64,000 nucleotides of DNA from Lamellibrachia satsuma (lineage: Eukaryota > Annelida > Polychaeta > Sabellida > Siboglinidae), in NCBI GenBank assembly GCA_033239005.1, contig BSQZ01000018.1:9038536-9102535 (forward strand). Direction: 5' to 3'. The position numbers and the translations under genes are program-made. Shown here piece by piece: positions 38,701 to 49,761 of the stretch (position 1 is its first letter; each line of letters starts with the position of its first letter). The notes under the pieces were generated by a model that had not been told where the DNA came from, did no database searches, and was given only the letters and a program-made list of their open reading frames with translations.

Positions 38701-41700
38701 GGAGGATGCCACCTTAACATACAGGGCGGGGAGGGGGTGGAGGATGCCACATTAACATACAGGGCAGGGAGAGGGTGGAGGATGCCACATTAACATACAG
38801 GGCAGGGAGGGGGTGGAGGATGCCACTTTAACATACAGGGCAGGGAGGGGGTGGAGGATGCCACCTTAACATACAGGACAGGGAGGGGTTGGAGGATGCC
38901 ACTTTAACATACAGAACAGGGAGGGGGTGGAGGATGCCACTTTAACATACATGGCAGGAAGGGGTGGAGGATGCCACTTTAACATACAGGACAGGGAGGG
39001 GGTGGAAGATGCCACTTTAACATACAGGACAGGGAGGGGGTGGAGGATGCCACTTTAACATACAGGGCAGGGAGGGGGTGGAGGATGCCACCTTAACATA
39101 CAGGGCGGGGAGGGGGTGGAGGATGTCACCTTAACATACAGGGCGGGGAGGGGGTGGTAGATGCCACTTTAACATACAGGGCAGGGAGGGGATGGAGGAT
39201 GCCACTTTAACATACAGGGCAGGGAGGGGGTGGAGGATGCCACTTTAACATACAGGGCAGGGAGAGGGTGGAGGATGCCACCTTAACATACAGGACAGGG
39301 AGGGGGTGGAGGATGCCACTTTAACATACAGGGCAGGGAGGGGGTGGAGGATGCCACCTTAACATACAGGACAGGGAGGGGTTGGAGGATGCCACTTTAA
39401 CATACAGAACAGGGAGGGGGTGGAGGATGCCACTTTAACATACATGGCAGGGAGGGGTGGAGGATGCCACTTTAACATACAGGACAGGGAGGGGGTGGAG
39501 GATGCCACTTTAACATACAGGACAGGGAGGGGGTGGAGGATGCCACTTTAACATACAGGACAGGGAGGGGGTGGAGGATGCCACTTTAACATACAGGGCA
39601 GGGAGAGGGTGGAGGATGTCACCTTAACATACAGGACAGGGAGGGGGTGGAGTATGCCACTTTAACATACAGGACAGGGAGGGGGTGGAGGATGCCACTT
39701 TAACATACAGGACAGGGAGGGGGTGGAGGATGCCACTTTAACATACATGACAGGGAGTGGGTGGAGGATGCCACTTTAACATACAGGGCAGGGAGAGGGT
39801 GGAGGATGCCACCTTAACATAGAGGACAGGGAGGGGGTGGAGGATGCCACTTTAACATACAGGACAGGGAGGGGGTGGAGGATGCCACTTTAACATACAG
39901 GGAGGGGAGGGGGTGGAGGATGCCACCTTAACATACAGGGCAGGGAGAGGGTGGAGGATGCCACCTTAACATAGAGGACAGGGAGGGGGTGGAGGATGCC
40001 ACTTTAACATACAGGACAGGGAGGGGGTGGAGGATGCCACTTTAACATACAGGACAGGGAGGGGGTGGAGGATGCCACTTTAACATACAGGGTAGGGATG
40101 GGATGGAAGATGCCACCTTAACATACATGGCAGGGTGGGGGTGGAGGATGCCACTTTAACATACAGGGAGGGAGGGGTTGAGGGTGCCACTTTAACATAC
40201 AGGGCAGGGAGGGGATGGAGGATGCCACTTTAACATACAGGGCAGGGAGGGGGTGGAGGATGCCACTTTAACATACAGGGCGGGGAGGGGGTGGAGGATG
40301 CAACTTTAACATACAGGGCAGGGAGGGGGTGGAGGATGCCACCTTAACATACAGGGCGGAGAGGGGGTGGAGGATGTCACCTGAACATACAGGGCGGGGA
40401 GGGGGTGGTAGATGCCACTTTAACATACAGGGCAGGGAGAGGGTGGAGGATGCCACATTAACATACAGGGCAGGGAGGGGGTGGAGGATGTCACTTTAAC
40501 ATACAGGGCCGGGAGGGGGTGGAGGATGCCACCTTAACATACAGGACAGGGAGGGGTTGGAGGATGCCACTTTAACATACAGAACAGGGAGGGGGTGGAG
40601 GATGCCACTTTAACATACATGGCAGGAAGGGGTGGAGGATGCCACTTTAACATACAGGACAGGGAGGGGGTGGAAGATGCCACTTTAACATACAGGACAG
40701 GGAGGAGGTGGAGGATGCCACTTTAACATACAGGGCAGGGAGGGGGTGGAGGATGCCACCTTAACATACAGGGCGGGGAGGGGGTGGATGATGTCACCTT
40801 AACATACAGGGCGTGGAGGGGGTGGTAGATGCCACTTTAACATACAGGGCAGGGAGGGGATGGAGGATGCCACTTTAACATACAGGGCAGGGAGGGGGTG
40901 GAGGATGCCACCTTAACATACAGGGCGGGGAGGGGGTGGAGGATGTCACCTTAACATACAGGGCGGGGAGGGGGTGGTAGATGCCACTTTAACATACAGG
41001 GCAGGGAGAGGGTGGAGGATGCCACCTTAACATACAGGAAAGGGAGGGGTTGGAGGATGCCACTTTAACATACAGAACAGGGAGGGGGTGGAGGTTGCCA
41101 CTTTAACATACATGGCAGGGAGGGGTGGAGGATGCCACTTTAACATACAGGACAAGGAGGGGGTGGAGGATGCCACTTTAACATACAGGACAGGGAGGGG
41201 TTGGAGGATGCCACTTTAACATACAGAACGGGGAGGGGGTGGAGGATGCCACTTTAACATACAGGGCGGGGAGGGGGTGGAGGATGCCACCTTAACATAC
41301 GGGGCAGGGAGGGGGTGGAGGATGCCACTTTTACACTGCTTAATACAATCTCAAAACATTTAGACTCTGGGAATGTTGTCAGGATCCTTTTCATGGATTT
41401 TTCATCAGCTGTTAATACCATTCAACCTTATTTACTTCTACAGCGTCTACTTGACTTACAGGTGAACCCCGCCTTGGTTCTTTGGATCAGAGCGTTTCTG
41501 TGCGACCGACCACAGCGTGTCTGTGTGAGAGTTGATCCTCTGTCTGTTCGGACCGGGGGAGGCTCACTCTCTGAGTGTGTAGTCCTGTCTGATGGTTCAG
41601 TTATGTCTAAGGAACTTGTCCTAAACACAGGTGCTCCCCAGGGGTGTGTTTTGTCCCAGGTGCTTCCCAGGGGTGTGTTTTGTCCCCTCTTCTTTTTTCA

Positions 41701-42746
41701 GTGTATATAAATGAGATAAATTGTAATAATTATGTATTCAAGCTCATAAAATATGCTGATGACAGTACTGATTGCATGTCTCAAATATGAGTTATCACTT
41801 TCACAGTATTACCGGCATGTTGAAATGCTTGTATCCTGGTTCGACAACAGTTTTCTTGAGCTCAATGCGCAGAAAACAAGGATATGTGCTTTGAATGTGG
41901 TCGAGTCAAGGGTGCATCGCATCCTCTTTCTCAACCACTGATGATCAATGGGCAGACGGTGGAAACAGTATCCACTTTCAAGTATCTGTTTTTGATGATA
42001 ACCTTACATTCACTGACAATGTAGACCACATATACAAAAAGGCACAACAACGTCTGTTTTTGCTCCGGAAATTAAGGAGCATCAATGCCAGCATCAATGT
42101 CAGCATCAATGTCAGCATCAATGTCAGCACAGAGGCTCTGCTGTTGGTGTACTTTCTTTTAACCCAATGTCATGGTATGGAAATGTGTCTGTCAAGAACA
42201 AAGCAAGGCTGGCTCGGGTGGTCAACCAGGTTGGCTCAGGTGGTCAACCAGGCGGGCAAAAATTTAGGTATCAAATAACTGCAGCTGTGTGATCTTTAAC
42301 AGCTTTGAGAAGGAAAGCTGTTCAAATTTACCATGATTCCACTGATCCATCCAATTCTACTTTTGAAACTCTCCCGTCTGGTCGACGACGCAGAATGTCC
42401 CTGACACGCAAAAACTGTTACAAGAGATCTTGTGTTCCGTCAGCCATAAGCATATTGAATTCTACTGCCTGAACTTGCTGTTGTACATCATGTCCAAGCA
42501 AGTCATGGATCAGCTGATTAAATGAGCAAGTGTGTGTGTACATGCGTGTGCTGAAATTGAATTGATGGAATAGCAATAATGTACAGTACTCACAAACATG
42601 TTTTATATGTTTTATATGTTTTACTTATCTTATATATTAATATCGTTTGTCTTATTGTTTATACCTTAACAGTGTGAGCCCCAAGGAAAATTTCCATTTT
42701 ATGTGATACATTTAATGGACAATAAAGGTTTTCAATTCAATTCAAT
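23765..42746 (+). mobile_element. LINE inserted in a CR1 copy, enlarged by an internal satellite
   Basis: Non-LTR RT of a CR1/L2-like group. N-side motifs LLKDFRPVALASVLYKCMER and GRMDPLQFTY precede the array. After it come LLNTISKHLDS, RILFMDFSSAVNTIQ, LQVNPALVLWIRAFL, GAPQGCVL (41625), YADD at 41752-41763, then FKYLFLM and a C-terminal VPSAISILNSTA-like stretch to about 42470 in shifting frames. The 3' UTR has AATAAAGG and ends (TTCAA)3 at 42731-42746. The endonuclease is absent (5' truncation). Without the array the copy is only about 1.6 kb. Stops and frameshifts make it inactive. TTGG at both edges may be the target duplication. Confidence 0.85.
23917..41333. repeat. 17.4-kb array of a 38-bp G-rich minisatellite, about 460 copies
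   Basis: The unit runs TACAGGGCAGGGAGGGGGTG then GAGGATGCCACTTTAACA, 38 bp. A common 37-bp form has one G fewer. Central units (about 26.2-34.7 kb) are homogeneous. Both flanks carry variants (GACAGGG, AACAGGG, CACCTTAAC, GATGTCACC, GGTAGATGCC) organised in longer blocks. One frame reads EDATLTYRAGRGV, the RT codons on either side of the array. 38 is not a multiple of 3, so the array cannot be translated through. Confidence 0.98.
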
Positions 42747-43605
42747 TGGCATAGTCTTCATCCTTTCTGGTGCGCCTATAAACCCTTCACCTAGTTTGCT
42801 TAAACACTATTTTTCTAATAGCTTCTTTTGACAAGTGTTTCTTTCTAGACCGTTTTCTTTGTTTTTTCAAGGGAACAGATTTATCGATGATACTCTAAAT
42901 TTCACATTTTAGACTATTCCTACATTCAATTGCGGTCTTATTCATCAGCATGTTATTCCAATTTAGCTTTGCTACGTATTTTCTCATATCTTTATAATTA
43001 CCTTTGTGGAAGTTTTTCCTATACGTTTTTTTATTTTTACTTTCTGATTTTACATTGATGTTGTTGTTTTATTGTGGTCACTGTTAACCATTGATTCATA
43101 CTATACTCCTACCATTTAAACACATGCATCTATATCCTGCTTCAGACCTGTTTTTATGACATTTTGTTATTGGTTTGTGTGTACTAGTGGCCTCTTGTCC
43201 TGCTTGAAGCATCTCTTGCGCTTCTAGTTTAAACAATGTTTACTACCAAAACTATTTGTTACGTTACCCATGCCACTGTCTACTGCTGCTGTGAGTCCAT
43301 CAGCAAATACTGCTGCCCCCTTTCCACTTAGGTGAAGCCCATCCTTCATGTACATATCAGCCCTTCCAACAAAAAAATTCCCCACAAATCCAACTTCCTC
43401 TTCCCTACATAGCTTCTGGACTGGTATATTATTTGCCATCCCCCGACAAATTCGATATATGTGACCCCTCCTTCCTATTACTGGTAAAATCCCTGACAGT
43501 ATTACCTGCTCAACCCGCGTCTGCTTTAGTGTTCTGACCAACTTCCTGTATTTCCTAACTATGGCAGTTGTACCCTCCAACTCAACTTATGTAACATTTT
43601 TATAT
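42747..43605 (-). mobile_element. 5' half of the split CR1-like LINE, with ORF1 esterase domain
   Basis: Antisense from 43605: a 118-codon frame (43580-43224) reads YRKLVRTLKQTRVEQVILSG, ILPVIG, MYMKDGLHLSGKGAAVFADGL. The LSGILP and DGLHLS blocks match the SGNH/GDSL-like esterase domain found in ORF1 of CR1-group LINEs, with the Asp and His of DGLH as likely catalytic residues. Then comes the endonuclease start (CLNGRS, about 43130), most of the endonuclease is deleted, and sequence resumes at the post-endonuclease linker (about 43070) and stops at GACTATGC, 42747. It continues in 23764-23405. Confidence 0.85.
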
Positions 43606-43789
43606 TAACATTTTGGCGTTTGTTTAGTAAATTAGTCCTCTTTCTGACAAAATAAGACGTTTGTTTGATACTTTGCATGGGTCCTGTGTGTGCCGGACCC
43701 AAACCCTTGACTTCTGTTTCGCTTTAACAAGACATGTAGTTTTGTTTCTATGGTCTTCAATTGATATAACACGTGTTTTCCGGTTTCAG

Positions 43790-44014
43790 GTAACGTTGCA
43801 TATGATAAGACAGCGGAACAAAGTGTTAGCAGCAGTGGCAGCAGTGAAACGTTCCCAGCAGAGAGAGCAGTGGACGGCAATACCGATGCAACTATGCATA
43901 ACAATCATTGCGCCCATCCCGCCACGTCGCCAGGGGCCAACGCCTGGTGGACGGTTGATCTCGGAGACACGCACAGGATATTCAACGTCTTCATTCACAA
44001 CAGGGGGGATTGTT
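43790..44014 (+). CDS. Receptor exon 3: F5/8C-fucolectin domain, first half
   Basis: Acceptor GGTTTCAG at 43789, donor GATTGTT|GTGAGT at 44015, phase 1-1, 225 nt. It reads GNVAYDKTAEQSV, ERAVDGNTDATMHNNHCAH, NAWWTVDLGDTHRIFNVFIH and NRGDC. N-x-A-x-D-K-TAxQS, AVDGNTD, WWxVDLG and the V-x-IxNRxDC blocks are the standard order of the fucolectin/F5/8C jelly roll, whose family binds fucose-containing glycans with Ca2+ support. His in HCAH is in the position expected to contact sugar, by family knowledge. The domain continues in the next exon. Confidence 0.92.
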
Positions 44015-44389
44015 GTGAGTATGATGCTGGGGCGGATCTAGGATTTTGGAAGGGGGTTCGACCGTGAGGGTTCGCAACATGAGCCACTCTATAGTGATTT
44101 ATGCAGGCCCTATAATGCCCAACGCAGCGGTTGGGGCCGGGGGTTTGATTTTTCATATGTCCTCTGCTGAGTAATATTTATTCTGGTATGTCGTCATTTG
44201 ATATGGTTTATGTTAAAAAAAATTATTGTTATTTTTATAATTAAAAACAAAACTACGGTAAACAATTGCTGACCTAATGTAATAACAGACCGTTCCAATG
44301 TGTCTCCTTTTTATTTACACAAATAAATCATGATGTTTAAGTATTCTTGAGCTATGGAAAAATACAGATGTATGATCATGATAAATAAA
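44015..44389. other. Intron with a possible transposon terminus
   Basis: GGGGCGGATCTAGGATTTTG at about 44029-44048 resembles the ends of non-autonomous DNA elements that litter invertebrate genomes, but no partner end was found. Confidence 0.3.
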
Positions 44390-44975
44390 GTTTTAAATAA
44401 TCCGTATAGCTTTTTTCTGTAACATAAATAGTTTCCTCAGTCTAGATTGATAAGTACTTCCCCTTATTTCACAGCAGTATGACATATGTGGTTCAACAAG
44501 TGATTGACATAATGTGTGTAACGCTTGACACTGAAGAACATGCATAGTTTTATATAAAACTGCTATGATTTTTGATACTTTTGTTCCAACAATTTGTATT
44601 TGTTCTGTCCATGTTAAGTTTTCATCAATAGTTACTCCAATGAATTTTGTATGTGTTACCTGCACAATGTTTGTTCCATTCAAAACTATGTGCACATCTG
44701 TTCTAGGTTGTTTTTTTATTGTTAGACGCTATAAAATTTGTTTTGTTCACATTGAGCGATCATTTGTTCGCTCTGAACCACAAGCCCAGTTGTTTTAGTT
44801 CATTGTTTACTACATTTGTTACATCATCAATGTTACTAGCCGAGTAAAAAAAATTAGTGTCATCTGCAAATATAATATGAAGTAGTTTTAAAACACCACA
44901 CAAGACAAGTACAAGATAAATAGTAATATGCCAAAGATTGATCATTGCGGGACTCCACGTTTGGTTTCCTTTAAG
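44390..44975 (-). mobile_element. LINE RT fragment, minus strand
   Basis: Antisense: RGVPQ, a frameshift, LLHIIFADDTNFFYS with the catalytic FADD near 44855, then FIGVTIDENLTWTEQI, VEPHMSYCCEIRGSTYQSRL and LQKKAIRII near 44395. This is the palm-thumb region of a third LINE family (Jockey/L2-like wording of motifs), truncated at both ends and out of frame. Confidence 0.82.
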
Positions 44976-45056
44976 TTTGAGTTACTTTTATTGTAGCATA
45001 TATATTGTCTAGTTGTCTAGGGTTGGATAAGTAACTTTTTTTATCCATTCCAGAGC

Positions 45057-45248
<192 letters not shown>

Positions 45249-45831
45249 GCGCCTGCGTGGTATGTCTGTCTGTATGTCTGTGTCTGTGCCTGTGGATATG
45301 TCTGTCTGCGTGCCTGTGTGTATGCCTGTGTATGTGTGTGTGCCTATGTGTATGCCTGGGTGGATGCCTGTCTGTATGCCTGTATGTTTTTTGGCGGCCG
45401 GTTGGTTTGCCAGTAGTCACAATAACAACAGTTAGCATCACACGCTAGAAAACGAAGAGATGACGCACTGCGACGGCCGTTTCTATGTTTCTGTTTTTTT
45501 TTTCTTCATAAGATGGACGTTGTAACTTCGTCATAAACTATGTTGAGTTGGGCCTGCTAAATGTAATCAGATAAAAATAATAGGTTCGTAGATGTGCACA
45601 GTTGAAACCGCCCTTTTTGGAGTGGGATTATAGATGGTTCTGTTGATAGCGGCCAAATAACTATATAGGGATCAGGTAACATGGACAACGCAATTAATGC
45701 AGTTGGCATAAATAGATCGGCGCCACAATCCATCTAAAATAGGGTGCTTAAATATAGCGCGACTATAGCAACTGACTACAATATACTTACGTTAATCATT
45801 GTAATTGTGTACGGCATTCGTAACATTTCAG

Positions 45832-46053
45832 GCAACCGACGACTGGATACGTTCGTACTGGGCGTTGGACAGAGCCGTGACAGAGGCACACACACACCAT
45901 GTGCTACCCACACCGGTACCGTGGCTGCGGGAGCCACCGTGGAGACTACGTGTGAGGCGCTCGGGCGATACCTTAGTTTCAGACGGAGCGGAGGCTATGA
46001 GGCTCAGGCAACAGCCTTGTGTGAAGTGGTTGTTATTGGGTATAAATATACAA
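45832..46053 (+). CDS. Receptor exon 4: fucolectin domain, second half
   Basis: Acceptor ATTTCAG at 45831, donor ACAA|GTAAGT at 46054, phase 1-1, 222 nt. It continues NRGDC as CNRRLDTFVLGVGQS, then GTHTPCATHTGTV, ATVETTCEALGRYLSF and ALCEVVVIG. The R-R-LD-F motif with a downstream RYLSF/ALCEV strand is the usual C-terminal half of the domain. The arginines correspond to sugar contacts in characterised fucolectins (inference). A GT two codons earlier (GTATAA) would break the phase, so the GTAAGT donor was chosen. Confidence 0.9.
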
Positions 46054-46314
46054 GTAAGTTGATAAGATGTGATTTTATGATAACGGCTATTTCTACGCCA
46101 TGCAACAGTTCTGTATGATCATATGATGTCATTATATCGGCAATTGTCTTCCATATTCTCTATTTTACATGAACACGTGATTGCTTTATGTTTCTAATTG
46201 TTTTGTTCTGTAACACTGACTTTGAAATATATCCAGCTTTAACTATCTCAATTTTCTACATCCCTATAAAATCATAAAGGGATATTAATTATTAAGGTGC
46301 GGTATGTTTCACAG

Positions 46315-46407
46315 GTTGTTACCTGTGTCCGTCTTCTTCTGCGTGCAATGACGTCACCGGTTGTGCGGAATGTTCCCCTGGCAGACAGCAGCCGGACTGC
46401 ACTAAAG
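46315..46407 (+). CDS. Receptor exon 5: short Cys-rich module
   Basis: Acceptor TTTCACAG at 46314, donor AAAG|GTAAGT at 46408, phase 1-1, 93 nt. It reads CYLCPSSSACNDVTGCAECS then PGRQQPDCTK, with seven Cys in 31 residues. It is half of an EGF/laminin-EGF-like unit of the MEGF kind that continues in the next exon. Extracellular and probably disulfide bonded. Confidence 0.85.
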
Positions 46408-46592
46408 GTAAGTTGTCGGTGCATATATTTCGTTGCAAGGTTGGTTTAAGATTATATATTGTATATGTAAAGAATTGGCGAGGCAAACGCAACCTGCTGT
46501 TTTTATCCGCGATACACCCGATACTCAGAGTTGTTTGACAATAGGCCAACTGGCTTCGCCAGTGAGACGGACGTTGGGAATGTTTGCCCCAC

Positions 46593-47319
46593 GTGGAGAC
46601 ATAACGCCGTGGAGACATAACGCCGGGGAGACATAACGCCGAGGAGACATAACGCCGTGGAGACATAACGCCGCGGAGACATAACGCCGAGGACACATAA
46701 CGCCGTGGAGACATAACGCCGTGGAGACATAACGCCGTGGAGACATAACGCCGAGGAGACATAACGCCGCGGAGACATAACGCCGAGAAGACATAACGCC
46801 GAGAAGACATAACGCAGTGGAGACATAACGCCGCGGAGACATAACGCCGTGGAGACATAACGCAGTGGAGACATAACGCCGAGAAGACATAACGCCGTGG
46901 AGACATAACGCCGTGGAGACATAACGCCGGGGAGACATAATGCCGTGGAGACATAACGCCGTGGAGACATAACGCCGTGGAGACATAACGCCGTGGAGAC
47001 ATAACGCCGTGGAGACATAACGCCGTGGAGACATAACGCCGAGGAGACATAACGCCGCGGAGACATAACGCCGTGGAGACATAACGCAGTGGAGACATAA
47101 CGCCGAGAAGACATAACTCCGTGGAGACATAACGCCGTGGAGACATAACGCCGGGGAGACATAATGCCGTGGAGACATAACGCCGTGGAGACATAACGCC
47201 GTGGAGACATAACGCCGTGGAGACATAACGCCGTGGAGACATAACGCCGAGGAGACATAGCGCCGTGGAGACATAACGCCGTGGAGACATAACGCCGAGG
47301 AGACATAACGCCGAGGAGA
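46593..47319. repeat. 16-bp minisatellite (GTGGAGACATAACGCC)n, about 45 copies
   Basis: The first bases of the unit vary (GTGG, GAGG, GCGG, GGGG, GAGA). A run of units around 46,830-46,990 recurs around 47,080-47,230, so segments duplicated. Minus-strand frames of 270-350 codons here are artefacts of 3x16=48. Confidence 0.97.
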
Positions 47320-48018
47320 AGCGCATACAATTCCCACACGCACTCATGTGTAACTTTTTTATGTCACAGCAATAGCACAAGCCTTATGTGATTAGTTATT
47401 TCTGTATGTAAGCATAACGATGTTTTAATCGATGCAGCTCATGCAACATTAAACGGTGATGCAAACTCTCCTCTATTTTATTATATTACTTCATGACGTC
47501 GTGCTCTCGTGTCTGTGCACTAGTGATTATATGGTGTGCTTAGGCGTCTCGAAAGATCATAGTTGATGTGTTACATTTGATGTGTACGTTAACATATTCC
47601 GGGTAAATCACATCAAAATCGGGCGGACACAGTATTGCTAACACAAATTTCACTCTTTTATTCCAGCATTTCTTTTTGATACATTTTCTAGAATTTGTAA
47701 GGCACAGAAATGACATCGAACCCATCCTAGCCCTTAAACATTGCTGCCTGCGGTTTCATAAAAACAATACACAATACACAGGATGAGAAACGTGAATGTT
47801 TACGTGTATATAGAGACAGAGGTCCCTCCCCAATTCAATGTTTTGCTAGTCATATTTCAAGTTCATTTTTGCGAAAAGTCAAACCTACCTAATATCCACT
47901 GCAACACGCTAGCTCGTTTTTGTGAAATCACCAGACAGACGATTTATTGAAATTACTTATTGTTTGGTCAAACATTATTTGAAATAAAAATGGATGCGCT
48001 GAAAATTCTTAACTTTGT
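47320..48018. other. Intron sequence
   Basis: No exon, repeat or transposon protein recognised. Confidence 0.4.
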
Positions 48019-48100
48019 CACGTGATCGGCGAGAGGATGGATGTCACGTGATTTGTGAGAGGGTGGATGTCACGTGATCGGCGAGAGGATGGATGTCACG
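48019..48100. repeat. 26-bp repeat x3 with CACGTG E-boxes
   Basis: CACGTGAT starts at 48019, 48045 and 48071. Each copy continues GAGAGGATGGATGT. It places three CACGTG palindromes in about 60 bp. Confidence 0.88.
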
Positions 48101-48342
48101 CCCAGGGTCGGCATTGTCCCTAACAGTGTTTAACATTTCGGATAACTACTACTTTGAGCCTTACCAGATATAACGACTAAAGTCAATTCTTTCGATGATT
48201 TCAAAAAATAGGCAGTTTTTATATCGATTATCAGTTGAGGATGGAGTTTTAATAATTGTTTGTACGTCGTAGCTACTGGTAAAAGTCTTCTGTCACGCAC
48301 AAGATCTGTTTGATCTTAAACAATATATCGCTTTTCTTGCAG

Positions 48343-48486
48343 CTTGTGAAAATGGAACATATGGGATCAACTGCATTGAAGATTGTGGTCATTGCAAAGA
48401 CAAACGTGGATGTGAAGCGACGTCTGGACTTTGTCCTAGTGGCTGTAAGATGTGGTACACGTCGGACAGCTGCAAGACGTACATTC
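48343..48486 (+). CDS. Receptor exon 6: EGF-like (MEGF-type) module
   Basis: Acceptor TTCTTGCAG at 48342, donor ATTC|GTAAGT at 48487, phase 1-1, 144 nt. It reads ACENGTYGINCIEDCGHCKD, KRGCEATSGLCPSGC, KMWYTSDSCKTYI. The C-x3-YGxxC-x3-CxxC spacing is that of MEGF/scavenger-type EGF repeats. It lies just before the FN3 domains. Confidence 0.9.
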
Positions 48487-48610
48487 GTAAGTATGTAGCA
48501 TCCATTAGCAGGTCCGGTTTAAGCCAATGTTGATCCATTTATCGCCCACGCAAATATTTCCATACTATTGATCTATGCGCACAATTCCCCCATTGTTGCT
48601 ATAGCGAGGC

Positions 48611-48738
48611 AAACATGAAAGGTGTATGTTCCTCCAAACATGAAAGGTGTATGTTCCTCCAAACATGAAAGGTTTATGTTCCTCCAAACATGAAAGGTGT
48701 ATGTTCCTCCAAACATGAAAGGTGTATGTTCCTCTAAA
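48611..48738. repeat. 25-bp tandem repeat, 5 copies
   Basis: AAACATGAAAGGTGTATGTT plus CCTCC starts at 48611, 48636, 48661, 48686 and 48711. Confidence 0.95.
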
Positions 48739-48998
48739 CTGATAGGTTTTACACCTTTTCAATAATTATATGTTTGCCATCTACATTGTGTGAACTGAAC
48801 TATGTTTACTATGTTGATGCATTAGCTTCATAACTAAAATAACATAACACTATTTATATGAAGTAATTAGTTAGCAATTCAAATAGTCAACATATGTCAA
48901 ACAAACACATTCATGCGTTCACAAGCAACGCACATGCTACAGGTGGTGTGTGTGACTGATTGGTTTATTATGTCGTATGAATGACCTCGCTTCGTCAG

Positions 48999-49328
48999 CG
49001 GTACCCCACTTCCAACCGTCCGACCAGCTTGAACTTGCAAAGATCACAAGCTCGACTGCGGTGGTGAGGTGGCGTAAAGCCACCGACATCCCGCCTGGTC
49101 TCGATTCCCAGTACTACTACATCGTGTGGCTGGAAGCCCCCGGCGAGGTGGAGAGGAACGTCGCACGAGTACCACACGCGGCCGACACTGATTGGTTTGA
49201 AGCTACTGTCAAGCCGCTGGTGTTCAACAGGCGCTATTCGGTCAGTGTGAAGGCGTATCGCCAGCATAAGGAGGAACGTCAGGGCGGAGCGCGTATGGAC
49301 GTCACCAGCTTCAAAACTAGCTGCATAG
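48999..49328 (+). CDS. Receptor exon 7: first fibronectin type III domain
   Basis: Acceptor CGTCAG at 48998, donor ATAG|GTACC at 49329, phase 1-1, 330 nt for about 110 residues. It contains ITSSTAVVRWRKATDIPPG (B strand Trp), YYYIVWLEAPGEVERN (C strand), WFEATVKPLVFNRRYSVSVK (the Leu/Tyr E-F core) and AYRQHKEERQGG. This is the usual FN3 layout and length. The exon is notably G/C-richer than the introns around it. Confidence 0.9.
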
Positions 49329-49647
49329 GTACCATCTGTATTTTGTAATCAAATGCAATAGTATATGTCACTGCTTATGCGAATAACGTAGATGCTGAGA
49401 TGCTGACGATATCCATCATGACCTTCTAATATTCTACTGAATATCAAAAATATTCAAATACCATGTCAGCACATATGAAGAAAAATGGTTGAGACGTAAC
49501 CTAAACGACCTATTGAAAACTTTGGCCATTTTTACCCACTGGGATCGCTTGTAAATAAAAGAGATGAAAGTTATGCATTTCGAGAAAGTCCTGATAATGC
49601 TCCACAACCGGTTTTTCTTTAGGCAAACTTTAACACAAAAACGTATA

Positions 49648-49696
<49 letters not shown>

Positions 49697-49700
49697 GCAC
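49648..49700. repeat. (ACGC)n microsatellite
   Basis: About 13 tetranucleotide units in the intron between the two FN3 regions. Confidence 0.95.
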
Positions 49701-49761
49701 GCACGAACACAGCGTTCACTTTGAAATGTACACGCGGTATCATGGTTTGTTTCAGTTCCAG

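Noticed and set aside
46319..47380. Minus-strand frame of 353 codons
   Set aside because: Shadow of the 16-bp minisatellite. It also runs antisense through real receptor exon 5.
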